Positions 54,608 to 64,000 of a DNA stretch of 64,000 nt are shown one piece after another (the stretch's first letter is position 1; each line of letters begins with the position of its first letter). The notes under the pieces were generated by a model, which saw only the letters and a program-made list of their open reading frames with translations, did no database searches and was not told where the DNA came from. Position numbers and translations under genes: made by a program. This DNA comes from Sphaerolaimus hirsutus (taxonomy: Eukaryota > Nematoda > Chromadorea > Monhysterida > Sphaerolaimidae): contig OZ038454.1 of assembly GCA_964036195.1 (NCBI GenBank), positions 8,184,001-8,248,000 on the forward strand. Reading direction: 5' to 3'.

Positions 54608-55031
54608 CAGGGACGTATCCAGGATTTTTGAGCGGGGGGGGGGGCTGCTTGTTTACGGAGGCCGGCGAGGGGGGGGCCCCCTAAAATTTTAGCTACATAG
54701 CGGCGGGATGGCGCCATGGCGCTGGCGCCATTAGTAGGCACCACGCCATGGTGCCATTGGCGTTGGCGTCAGCGCCATGGAATGCTGTATATGTATGTAA
54801 ATATACATACAAAACAGCAAAAAAAACACAACATTGAGTGTATTTATAATGATATGTGGCCACATGGAGCAAATCCGATGATAATATCTTATGTCTGGTG
54901 AAGAATGCGCGCTTGCGCGCAAAATTTTTTACGCTGACGTTGAAAACGTCGCATTTTCCGGTCACTTTTTGGTCTCGCCCCGGGAGGGGGGGGGGCTGCA
55001 GCCCCCCGCCCCCCCCCTGGATACGGCCCTG
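54608..55031 (+). mobile_element. hAT-like family G, uninterrupted copy
   Basis: 424 bp, CAGGGACGTATCCAGG to CTGGATACGGCCCTG, perfect duplication CACCCGGT at 54600-54607 and 55032-55039. GGCGCCATGGCGC palindromes and a GCGCGCTTGCGCGC foldback. Non-coding. Confidence 0.95.
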
Positions 55032-55084
55032 CACCCGGTAAAAGTACAACTGCAGTGTGATTACGTGATCCGTTGATAATTTTG

Positions 55085-55318
55085 CCGTTCACGCAATAGT
55101 TGACACTGGGTGTCAACTGTTTTTATTATGTCAATTCAGATTTTGGTCAACCGGTTGCAGAATGGTGATCAAGTGCACTTGCAAAAGTATTAGTTGTCGT
55201 TTTTTTTCAGACTTCCTGCGTGTGCATTTGAACATCGTTCTGCGACCCGTCAACTTACGTCTGCATTGGCATCGAAACCAGTTGACACTTCGTTCCAACT
55301 AGTGTGTTCAGCGCAAAT
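55085..55318. mobile_element. T-family MITE, diverged
   Basis: CACGCAATAGTTGACACTGG to CCAGTTGACACTTC...CTAGTGTGTTC, about 230 bp, non-coding. Confidence 0.55.
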
Positions 55319-55724
55319 ATTCTATTGCCCATTGTATTTAGAGATTATGGTATATATATAAATCTACGATAGACTTTGACTGTGTTCAACCGCTGCCTGA
55401 ATGATTGTCAATTGTCAGCAATTGAAAAAAAGTTCATTGCTACATTCTATACCTATTTTACTAGAAAATGAGTTCTCGACGACTCGCGAATCTGCACATT
55501 GTGCGTGTTTATTTTGTATTCCCAAAGATACTTCTTCTACCAATATCCCAATTTCCCTGGAAATGCGCACCTTTGAGTATGACATCATCTGAGCCGAATA
55601 TGAAGAAAGTATACCCACCCAAAATACCACCCCCCCCCCCCAAAAATACCACCCCCCCCTTCCAACTAGCCCACCCAAATCCCCCCACCACCCAAAACAC
55701 CCCCCCCCCCACCCCAGCCCAGCC

Positions 55725-55899
55725 ATGTCCAGCTGGCAGCAGCTGCAACAGGACGCCGGTACCCTTCAAGATGACGCCGCTCCTGCCGCTGCCGCGCCCG
55801 GCGACAACGAACAGGCGCCCCAGGTGCCCATACAGGCCCATGGGGTGGGCAATAACTTGGTGGTCGTCGGCGCCGGACCCTCGCATGAGAGAAGGAATC
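55725..55899 (+). CDS. BTBD6-like exon 1: start and disordered N-terminus
   Basis: ATG after [24 protein letters not shown], then Ala/Pro/Gln-rich. Donor AATC|GTTGGT in phase 1 matches exon 2. A polypyrimidine-AG just upstream (CACCCCAG) means a 5'UTR exon is possible. This is the least certain exon of the gene. Confidence 0.6.
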
Positions 55900-58800
55900 G
55901 TTGGTTTTGGGGCGGTTTGTTTGCCGTATATCCGCCAAATACCGTATATCCTCCAAATGGGGAGTTCTGTTCCAAAAGTTCACAAGCGCCAAAGCCAGAA
56001 AAATCGAGTTAGGCGTGGATTCGTCATTCACGTATAGTTTTGCCCATTTTAGAAACTAAATCAGCGTTATAGTCCCTTTCATTCCCGAGATACAGTGGTA
56101 CCTATTTTAAGAAAAATCGCTATTTTTCCATCGAAAGTTCACGTATCCATGGCCAGTCCCCTATGAAAAACAGGACTTTCACGTCGAAAATGCATAAATC
56201 CATCTCAGACCGCCGGAGTTTCATATCGAAATTGCACATATCCAAAAAAAATTTTCATTTAAAAATGCACGCGTGCTTTGGATCGGTCGCGAAGAGCTGG
56301 CCAGAATTCCCATACAAAAAAAGTTTCATTTCCAAAAGTACACACGTGAATTTCGAAATATATTTTGCACTATATATCAAATACGCGTGTATATATTGAT
56401 CTGAAAATTTAGGTAGGGGTACTCTTAGACACGGGCTTTGCAGTGGTGTATTTGGTTTTTAATTCCAAATGTTCAGATTTGTTCCCAATTTCAGGTGATT
56501 TCTAAAATATAACATATTTAACTCCCTAAATATTTGCCGGCCGACAAAATTTGTAGATACAAAACTTGTAGAGAAGTGTCCGATCTATCTAAATAGTCGC
56601 CTAAACGTCGTCTTTTGTCGCCTAAACATGGCGCCGTCGGGCTATCGCCAAACTTTAAAATTCGATTTTGAAAAATTGAAAATTGTGGATATATGCGTTT
56701 TTGGAATGAAAGTCCCCAAATACTATATATCCTCGTATGGATACTGCAAGTGGGGTCTTATTTGGGGATCAACGGTAATGTCGGTCGCAATATTTAGCAT
56801 TGCGTGCATTTTTACGCAGGTCGCCTGAGCCGAAATGAAAGCATCAAGCATAATCGACGGTCGCCGTCACCGCTGGCCGACTGCAGTACGTTTATGTGAT
56901 TTTTTTGTGATTTATTTTAAAGATACGAAGGAAAATACAAATTAGTGGAATGAAAAGTTTTTTAGCGTATTTGTCAACTGGGAAAGTACTGCTAGACAAT
57001 AAAAGTATAACTCATTATAAAGTGTAAAAATCAACAAAAATCGAACAGCACAACCCCGTGCCCCACAATCACAAACTTGTGGGAACAATTAAGCATGCAT
57101 TTCAGCATAAATGCTCGATATGCTATATTCCTGGACACTGTAACGTTTAACCAATTTTCGCTTCTGCGCAGCTGAAAACGTGGAACGTTTGCCGCCGCCC
57201 TCATCTTGCGACGTCGAACAACCGAGCGGCGGCTTTTCGCGACAATTTAGCATTGTTCGTTCAATTTCGCAATTCGCACCTCGTCAGGTGACAAGTAAAA
57301 TCTCATGCGGATCAACTAAATGGGTTAAGCTTGTCTCGTCACTTGACAAAATGTGAAAGTGGCTCCTGGTCGTTTCATTCCACTCCTTGGTTACCAATCC
57401 TAGACCCTGTCAAATGTCAAATCCCATGCAAAGTGTTAAAATGTGTTGAAAGTGTCAAGCAATAGCAAAAATTGACATTGTACATGACTTTTGTCACTTT
57501 GCATCGCATTTGGCATTATACAGGCTCTAGAAGTGCCCTAAACCACCTCTCATTCCACCCCCCCCCCCACAGACCCGCTCCTCAGCGTGCGGCTGTCGCA
57601 CGCGTCAATCCGCAGTCGCGTCAGCCCTCTGCCGCCCGACTGCAAAGCGGCAGGGCGGCGCGGCCAGACCGACCTCGTGCGGCGATCCGACCGGGCCGCA
57701 GTGGTGCGCCGGCGGCGACTCGTTGGTTGAGCGCAACGGCGCCATGCTGTTCAACCAGTGCATGGCCGACGTGCACTTCGTGCTCACCAACACCCCTGAT
57801 GGGTGTGAGGTGGGTTGTTTTGTGTTTGTCAATTTACGTGAACCCTGTATTTTTCGATTCATGAATTTTTGTGGTTGGCGTTTATTTGCTGCGAGAATGT
57901 AAATATGTATGTGTATGTGAGATATGACTCTGTCGAAAACGGTGCGACAGAACATTTCCACTTTTCTTTATTTTTGCAGCACAGTTATGGCTTTTTGGGG
58001 GGAGAATGTTTCGCACTGCAGAGTTATCATTCTGCAAATTCATTTGCAAATGCGTTCTCTACCACCTTATGTGTTGTACTTGTGTCGCAGGAGCGGGTGC
58101 CGGCTCACTCCTACGTTCTGAGCATTGGCTCTAGTGTGTTTTATGCCATGTTCCATGGGGGCATGAAACAGTTGCCCGGCAGCGAGATCCGCCTGCCCGA
58201 CGTGGAACCCGACGCGCTCAAGGCTTTACTTCGGTGTGTTTATGTTTTGCTGTTTTTTCCTTTGTCGATATCACGAGATCATTTGGTCGAATATTACCAT
58301 CGAAGTGTCACCGTCCCGATTATTGTTCAAAGATAACAATTTGTTTAAATAAATCTGATCAATTCAATATAAAAATCTGATATTTAATATCTGATAAATT
58401 TGTCTTTATAAAACTACCGAATTTGCTTGAATAATTCCCGCTTGAATAATCCCCCTATTAGACGAGTGAGGATTAAAGATTCCCCTGAATAATTTCACTA
58501 ATCCCCCCCCCGCAGTTACCTCTACACGGACGAGATCCAGCTAGACGAGGGGGACACGGCCACGCTCGCATGTCTCTACGCGGCCAAAAAGTACATGGTG
58601 GCCCGTCTGGCGCGCGTGTGTCTAAGGCGACTGCACGCGGCCACCCACACGAAGAACGTGTGCGCCCTGCTCGCGCACCCCCTGCTCAGCGACGAGACTG
58701 AGTTGATGAGCAGGTAGGGTAGAAAAAAGCCTTTAAAGTCTCCATTAAAAAAATCAAATTTTTTATTTAAAAAATTAAAAACGGGTGTTTTTCAAAATTG

Positions 58801-61800
58801 TGGAGATTTGGGAGCATAAAGAAACATGTGTGTATTTTGAGTGTCAGGCAATGTCAATTTTGTTATGTCTATTGTGGTCATATTATGAATGTGGTCTCAT
58901 GTGATAGCATTATTAAGCACTGATTTCTTTCAAAAATATTCATTTTTATGTCGACTTATTGCGTACATATATCGCCTATATCGCCTTTTGTCACTTTTCA
59001 TCACTTTCAATTTCCATCACTTGTTGCCGCCATTTCTGTAGGGTAAGGGGCCAGTACCACCACCCCGCACCTTGTAAAATTTCTATGATCATGTAGTCTA
59101 ATCAGGTCAATGTGCCATGTAAAATCCGCGGCAAACCGCAAAACAAAAATTTTACTGTGCACTTTTTGCATGACACTTGACGAATTTATCTAAAATTTTA
59201 CAGGGTGCGGCACTGGCCCCTGCGGTCAATCCATTTTCATGTTGTCATTGCGAGAACAGTACACGCTCAGGTGCTGGCAAGTGCTGGACGTGTGCTGCTA
59301 CGCGGCCGTCACGTCGCCCGGCTTCCTCAACGTGGGCATCGACACGCTGCAGACGATTCTCAGACGCGACACGTTGAACATCAACGAGGCCGAGTTGTTT
59401 CTCGCCGCATCGAAATGGGCGGAACATCAATGCATTGGGTGCGGTTGTTTTTTTTGCACTTTTAATATTGGGCCCACACCCGATAGTTTACCATTATGAA
59501 ATGCTCGTAAACCGTTTGCTCAAAACTGTACGAAACACTGTACAGAGTTGTACCAGTGTTTGGTACTGTTTTATGAAACAATTTACCAAAATGGTCGAGC
59601 ATATCATAATGATAAACTAGTGTAGTATGCACATTACTTCTCATCTCATGTAAAAAATATTCACAAAAACGTGTTCGACAGGAACGGAATATCGATCCCC
59701 ACTGGAATGGATATTCGACGGGCGCTGGGACCGGCGCTGGGGCTCATCCGCATGGCGGCCATGACGCCCCAAAAATTTGCCGATGTGGTCGTGCCGTCGC
59801 AAGTTCTTACAGCTGAGGTTACTGTCTCTATCACTTGTGATTTTGCATTACCAGTTTTGCATGTGCAAATGACGCGTTCCAAAAAGTGGATAACTCCAAA
59901 CTTTCGAAAATTGAGGTAAGCAGCGATACGGTGTCTAGAATTGGCCCCACACATTTTTCATCGTTTTTCAACAAAAAAAATCGACATCACTTGCCCCTTT
60001 AATATGTTACATTTTTAACACTTTTAGAGCAATTAGGCACAATCTTCAAGAAAAATCCAGCAAGAAGTCGAAAACTCCATTTTTTGGATAGTCCACCACT
60101 CCCATATATTTATGTTCACAACATAGGCGGCAAATTTGACACTTTATGATCAAAATTTGGACACACATCACTGGACATTACAATAGTCAGCGGGCGCGCC
60201 CATTGGGCACACATTACTGCTGGCAGAAAATTGAAAATGGAACAAAAGACATGCCATGTTCCCGAAATCGATTTTTTGGATTTATCGACCTTATAAGTAC
60301 AGCCTACAAAAAAATATCCTGCAAACACAATAACCCCCCCAGGAAACCAACGACGTGTTCGTGCGTCTGTGCGGCACGCGGCACAGACAGCGCGCCGAAC
60401 CTGAAGCCGCCGCGCCGCTGGAAACTGAACTGCCGCCGGCCAGCGCGACCCGGTTTCGATTCGGTTCCAAGCCGCGCACGGGTCAGATGCTGCACACTGT
60501 GGCCCGGTTCATGAGCTGCGCTTATCGGTTTGGTTTCATTTTTTCAGCATGTCATGCAATGTGTCAAAAGTCATGTAAAACCCCCTGTAAAATATAAAAT
60601 GTCATGCAAAGTGTAAAAAGTCATGTAAAACGTCGTGTAAGATGTATAATGTTGTGCAAAGTGTTAACTGCTATGTAAACGCCCTGTTAGATGTGAATTG
60701 TCATGCAAAGTGTAAGAGTCGTGTAAAATCGAGTTTGACATTTTACAGGGAATTTTACACAACCTGGGAGTGTCCCCTGAATTTTCACTTGGCGCCATTT
60801 TTTATCTTTTTAAAATCTTTTTAAATTTGTCTTCTTAAAATCCATTTTTTCGTGCAGTTCCAACCAGTGGCGCTATCGCGGCCGGTGCGACGCGATCCAG
60901 TTCTCGACTGATCGACGCATTTTTGTCGCCGGTGTCGGCCTCTACGGGTCGAGCGCGAAGCCGGCACAGTACACGCTAAGCTTGAAGCTATATCGCCATG
61001 GTATGCCACACGTTTTTGTCGTTGTTTTTTTGTCAGTAATTTCCAACCGGGCGGCTGATTTGTTCAATTTTGTTGGCAAGATTTCTTCTGTCCGATTTGT
61101 GCTCGTCACTGTAGACAGATGGTAAAATCAATTGCCATTCTCAATCTCACAATGTGACAAAACCTTTACGAGGGTTCAGGCAGGGTGCCGGCACTGGAAA
61201 CATAAAAATACCAAGAAATACCGACACTGCTCATTAAAAAACAGTCGCAAACCCTATAGTCCGGTAAAAAATGGGATTTTCTTATCGCGGTGCCTACAAA
61301 TTCAAAATCCCGACTTTTCAAATGCCCAATCCAGAAACCCGAACCTTGTTACGACCCTATCGATCAGTCTCAGTGCTAAAAACCGCCACAGACCGCCTCT
61401 GTTCCTGCGGCGACGAGTCTTGCCTAGAAGACGGCGGCTGCGTGCCGCCGCCCGTCGCCCCTGTATCCAGCGGCGGCACGACTGCACCAGCTGCGAGCGG
61501 CGGCAGCGCGGCCAGGCAGCAGGACTCTGGCGGCGCGGCGGGGGGACTGAGCCAGAATAGGACGCTCGTTGCCGTGCGCAACACCACGCTGCACACGCCT
61601 GGGACTAGTGCGACGCTTAGGGTGGACTTGGATACTCCTGTGCAGGTGTGTTGGGTTTTAGTGGGTTTTTTTTTAGATTTAGGTGTACATTGACGTTTGA
61701 GATTTTATGGCAAAAAATTTTTTGGTGCGGGCCGTGAGGGTTAAATATCTATAGGCTTTTTCAAGGTGTAGAAGGCAGAAAGGGGAAAATAGCTGAAGAT

Positions 61801-63003
61801 AAAACACAGGCAATAAAACACATGAACTAGTGATTTCTAGGTGAAAATCTATAAAACGTGATGATTTTGAGCAAAGATTTGGGTAAAATTTATCAAAAAT
61901 TGCTCTAGACAAACTGGGCAAATGGGGGGGGGGGGTTCAGAGTAGGGTTGGAAAATAAACGTTTTTTTTCAACTCCATGTTTTTAACAAAAAAAAAGTTT
62001 TTTTAAAGCTCCCAGATATGGCTCTGGGTCAATCTATATATAGGTTTATCAGACAAGTGACAATACTCTGTGATGTTTTTTATGACCATATAATGGCTGT
62101 GGAGCCATGGGATAGCATTCTAAGTGGTGATTTGTGTCAAAAATTTCCATTTTTTGTCGACATGTTCGTATATCGTCTTATAGTCGAATGTTCGTGACTT
62201 CAAGTGAAGTTTCGCACGGAATAGTGATCAAACAAGGTTATCAAAGGAGTTTATTACTTTGGGAGTGATGTTACACTCTGTGGAGGTACATGGAAGCAAA
62301 TTACCTGAATATTATATACTACAGCGACATATGACGTCTTATTTACCCATGGTAGCACATAGAAATGGTTGCTTTGATACTAAAAATGCCACAAAACCAA
62401 TGAAAACAACCACCAATGTCAAATTGTGTGTGAAATTGCGCGCTTGCGCTCAAAAATTTTGCAAAATACCTAGTGCTAAGTACAAAAAATTTTGGCTGAT
62501 GTTTTTAATAAAAAAACGTTTCGGACCTCGTGTTTTTTTAATAACAAACGCTTTTTTAAATAAAACGTTTAAAAAACAACATCGGCCAACCCTAGTTCAG
62601 AGTATAACCAAAAATTCTTCCGGGAAAGATAGATAGCTGGGCGATTTGGGGGTTACCTCCCATTCGAGACCGCTGCAGCGTGTAACCTTTCAAGTCGCCA
62701 GCGCCAATAATTCCCTGTCGCACCCACTCACAGATGGACGCCTACGTGCCGCACACGTTGTGCTGCGTGCTCGAAGGCGGCGAGCTGTCGTATTTCGGCC
62801 AGGAGGGCCTGCTCGAGGCGCATCACTCGGACGCCAAAGTTACATTCAGGTTTGGTTTGGCTGGACATTTTCCGGACATTCGAACGCTGGTAATGATGAC
62901 ACTTGTTCTCAGATTCGAGTGCAGCGAGATGAGCACCAATGGAACCGGTGTTCACGGGGGGCAGATACCCGAGATCCTGTTTTATGGCGGGTGTGAGGTT
63001 TGA
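55725..63003 (+). CDS. BTB-BACK-PHR protein, BTBD3/BTBD6 class
   Basis: Exons: 55725-55899, 57172-57287, 57573-57809, 58091-58233, 58516-58713, 59271-59438, 59682-59817, 60343-60527, 60858-61000, 61374-61645 (start could be 61368), 62734-62849, 62913-63003 (TGA). All phases agree. About 650 residues, against 480-540 in vertebrate BTBD6. The N-terminus is disordered (about 1-160), then BTB, BACK and the PHR-like C-terminal domain. Proteins of this class recruit substrates to Cullin-3 ubiquitin ligase; BTBD6 and fly lute act in neural development. PHR signatures [32 protein letters not shown] and [18 protein letters not shown] separate it from BTBD1/2. The extra length comes from the N-terminus and a Gly/Ala/Ser-rich insert in the PHR domain. 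Confidence 0.96.
55900..57171. other. BTBD6-like intron 1
   Basis: 1.3 kb with no recognised complete element. Contains TTTCGAAATGAAA-like tandem segments around 56040-56350 (sequence blocks also found near 40160-40420), indicating an unnamed dispersed repeat. Confidence 0.4.
57172..57287 (+). CDS. BTBD6-like exon 2
   Basis: Acceptor CTTCTGCGCAG, donor [32 protein letters not shown] then [18 protein letters not shown]. Phase 1 in, 0 out, fitting both neighbours. No known domain. Confidence 0.7.
57402..57535. mobile_element. B-family foldback in BTBD6-like intron 2
   Basis: CTAGACCCTGTCAAATGTC to GGCTCTAGAAGTGCCC, AAATCCCATGCAAAGTG arms. Ends 37 bp before the next exon. Confidence 0.65.
57573..58713 (+). 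CDS. BTBD6-like exons 3-5: linker, BTB domain, start of BACK
   Basis: 57573-57809: Cys/Arg-rich linker, then [17 protein letters not shown], strand B1/helix A1 of the BTB fold. 58091-58233: [43 protein letters not shown], the conserved H...F.AMF core. 58516-58713: [20 protein letters not shown]-type [12 protein letters not shown], then the beginning of BACK. Phases 0/0, 0/2, 2/2. The third exon is preceded by a 9-base C run. Confidence 0.95.
58715..58990 (+). mobile_element. Truncated family D element at the donor of exon 5
   Basis: TAGGGTAGAAAAAAG end, AAATCAAATTTTTT arm, then the D core (GGTCATATTATGAATGTGG) and loss of the right half. Its first base is the T of the donor GT (58714-58715). 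Confidence 0.75.
59050..59220. mobile_element. B-family foldback in BTBD6-like intron 5
   Basis: GGCCAGTACCACCACCCCGC to GTGCGGCACTGGCCCC, inner CCATGTAAAAT and TTTTACAGGG arms, partly degraded. Ends 50 bp before exon 6. Confidence 0.6.
59271..59817 (+). CDS. BTBD6-like exons 6-7: BACK domain
   Basis: 59271-59438: [20 protein letters not shown], then [20 protein letters not shown] and [11 protein letters not shown], the canonical BACK helices. 59682-59817: [38 protein letters not shown]. Phase 2 between them. The 243-bp intron holds a T-family MITE at about 59470-59634 (CACACCCGATAGTTTACCAT and complement). Confidence 0.95.
60343..61645 (+). CDS. BTBD6-like exons 8-10: first part of PHR domain
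   Basis: 60343-60527: [36 protein letters not shown]. 60858-61000: [18 protein letters not shown] and [12 protein letters not shown]. 61374-61645: [15 protein letters not shown], a ~50-residue Pro/Gly/Ser/Ala insert, [10 protein letters not shown]. In vertebrate BTBD6 the exon-10 region is about 35 residues; here it is about 90. A B foldback fills intron 8 (60545-60775). Confidence 0.9.
60545..60775. mobile_element. B-family foldback with tandem units, intron 8
   Basis: GTCATGCAAAGTGTAAAAGTC-like units repeat four times (60546-60730), then the complementary TTGACATTTTACAGGG and GGGAGTGTCCCC end. Confidence 0.65.
61700..62676 (-). mobile_element. Degraded family C copy split by a D element
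   Basis: TATAGGCTTTTTCAAGG to poly-G (61745-61942), resuming at 62603 (GATAGATAGCTGGGCGATTT) and ending CATTCGAGACC near 62670. Left terminus lost. Confidence 0.6.
61943..62594 (+). mobile_element. hAT-like family D, complete copy in BTBD6-like intron 10
   Basis: 652 bp, TAGGGTTGG to CCAACCCTA, perfect duplication GTTCAGAG at 61935-61942 and 62595-62602. Closely similar core to the copy at 19819. Confidence 0.92.
62734..63003 (+). CDS. BTBD6-like exons 11-12: end of PHR domain
   Basis: 62734-62849: [20 protein letters not shown] then [19 protein letters not shown]. 62913-63003: [20 protein letters not shown] and ILFYGGCEV, stop TGA. The 63-bp intron between (GTTTGG...TTCTCAG) has no stop in frame, so retention would add 21 residues. 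Confidence 0.93.
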   Translation: MDAYVPHTLCCVLEGGELSYFGQEGLLEAHHSDAKVTFRFGLAGHFPDIRTLVMMTLVLRFECSEMSTNGTGVHGGQIPEILFYGGCEV

Positions 63004-64000
63004 GGTGTGTATCGATAAGATTGATTCGATTTTCTGTCTCTTTCTCACACTTTTCCTGTCATGTTTGTATTCTAAATGTGGCAGTTTTATTTTCGAGTTT
63101 TTCGGTGCTTTCGGTGACCGATGCGTCTGTTAGCTACTTACCTATTTGCATTGTGCTACGTTGAAGTCGGCTGGTTTGTGGGTCAGATTTGGGCCAATTT
63201 CAAAAGTGACAAATTCTTATAAAGTTTCAAATTTCCCGTCAAACGACAAGTAAAAACCCGAATATGCGGGATAGACGTTTACTTGACGCTTTAGAAGCAC
63301 GTTCCAGTTTCTTATCTAAGCTGTCACTTGATAGGAGGCGAAATTGGTACATCGACTAAGAATTCATATCGTTCGCTTGAAGGACGCACCTTCCTGTAAT
63401 CTTTTGGGTATTTGTTATGTAAATACATATAATTTTGATACCGTGTGATTAATGGAACCCAAGAAAGCCAGGCAAATATCGAAAACTTGGACGGCTTCAT
63501 TGATAAAAAGGTCGCAATTGTGAATCCTGTCGAAGAACCACTTTATTTGCTGTTATTGTTGTTATTTTAATTTAAAAGTTAAAGGGACTAAATCTCTCGA
63601 AAATAGCAAAGATTTGAAAAACCAAACTTGTGTTCCATTGTTCGAACGGCACAGTATTGTACTAATTGGCTTTAAAAGTGTTTTCCCACCTTTTTTCTGT
63701 ATTTGATGTATATAGTTTTTGTATTATTTTCTATACACTATGCATTTCTTTACGCCTAATTCGTAGTATTGGTTTTCTGTATAACTTGTAGTATTATAAA
63801 CGCGCATTATCTGGGAATTGTAATTTGGTTGTTTCCGCCGAGCTCTAGTAAACACGGTCAACTAGCTCCGCCCAGTTGATGTCCATACTTACATTCTGGA
63901 CCTTATACTTATCGCTATAGTACAGGGACTGGAGTCCAGTCACTGGACATCAAAAAAGTTGCTTTTTGTTTAAAAAAATCAGCTTGACCCCTGTTATTGG
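63004..64000. other. 3' flank of the BTBD6-like gene
   Basis: No further gene seen. A ~150-bp foldback at about 63194-63346 has CCAATTTC/GAAATTGG ends and AAGTGACA/TGTCACTT inside. I did not find a canonical AATAAA in the first 600 bp. Confidence 0.4.

Noticed and set aside
55468..56037. 189-codon ORF across BTBD6-like exon 1
   Set aside because: Different frame from the exon that joins the BTB domain in phase; Pro-rich only because of C runs.

Overview
Animal (metazoan) nuclear DNA, almost certainly an invertebrate. Three multi-exon genes lie on the + strand. They have GT-AG introns from 63 bp to about 5 kb, GC-rich exons in AT-rich surroundings, and a very dense, deeply nested load of transposons. 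Nothing in the sequence lets me place the species more precisely. I found no tRNA, rRNA or CRISPR.

Layout. 1-10.5 kb has no recognisable gene: five copies of a ~0.4-0.75 kb hAT-like element (family A) and two GC-rich islands that a nested insertion has split. 10.6-15.8 kb is a young LTR retrotransposon read on the - strand. Its 502-bp LTRs differ at one base. It has a 629-aa Gag-like ORF, a truncated protease start, no pol, and a 1.3-kb leader holding eleven hairpins with one conserved apical core and variable, mostly base-paired stems. 17.5-25.5 kb holds the exons of an unidentified, largely disordered protein (gene A). 25.5-33.1 kb has only repeats. 33.2-51.0 kb is a 15-exon SLC16-type monocarboxylate transporter with an unusually long cytoplasmic loop. 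55.7-63.0 kb is a 12-exon BTB-BACK-PHR gene of the BTBD3/BTBD6 class, a predicted Cullin-3 adaptor. Its stop codon is at 63001-63003.

Repeats. Most non-coding DNA is short non-autonomous transposons. I could delimit many exactly from 8-bp target-site duplications. The hAT-like families are A, C, D, E, F, G, J, K, P. Several share TAGGG-type ends, but each carries its own private subterminal motif array. Two further groups are terminal-palindrome MITEs (T, with CACTAGTT ends; B, a TGACATTTTACATGACA-type foldback) and a TA-flanked palindromic family (H). They nest repeatedly: C in D, D in C, C in G, F in G, E in D, J in H, P in C. Element E carries a decayed BEL/Pao reverse-transcriptase fragment. 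Foldback B seems to act as the last intron of the transporter gene, with its inverted ends forming codons and splice sites. Other MITE ends sit at or next to splice sites of all three genes.

The three genes show no evident functional link. The strongest novelty candidates are the retrotransposon hairpin array, the intron-like foldback, and the diversified subterminal arrays of the hAT-like families.
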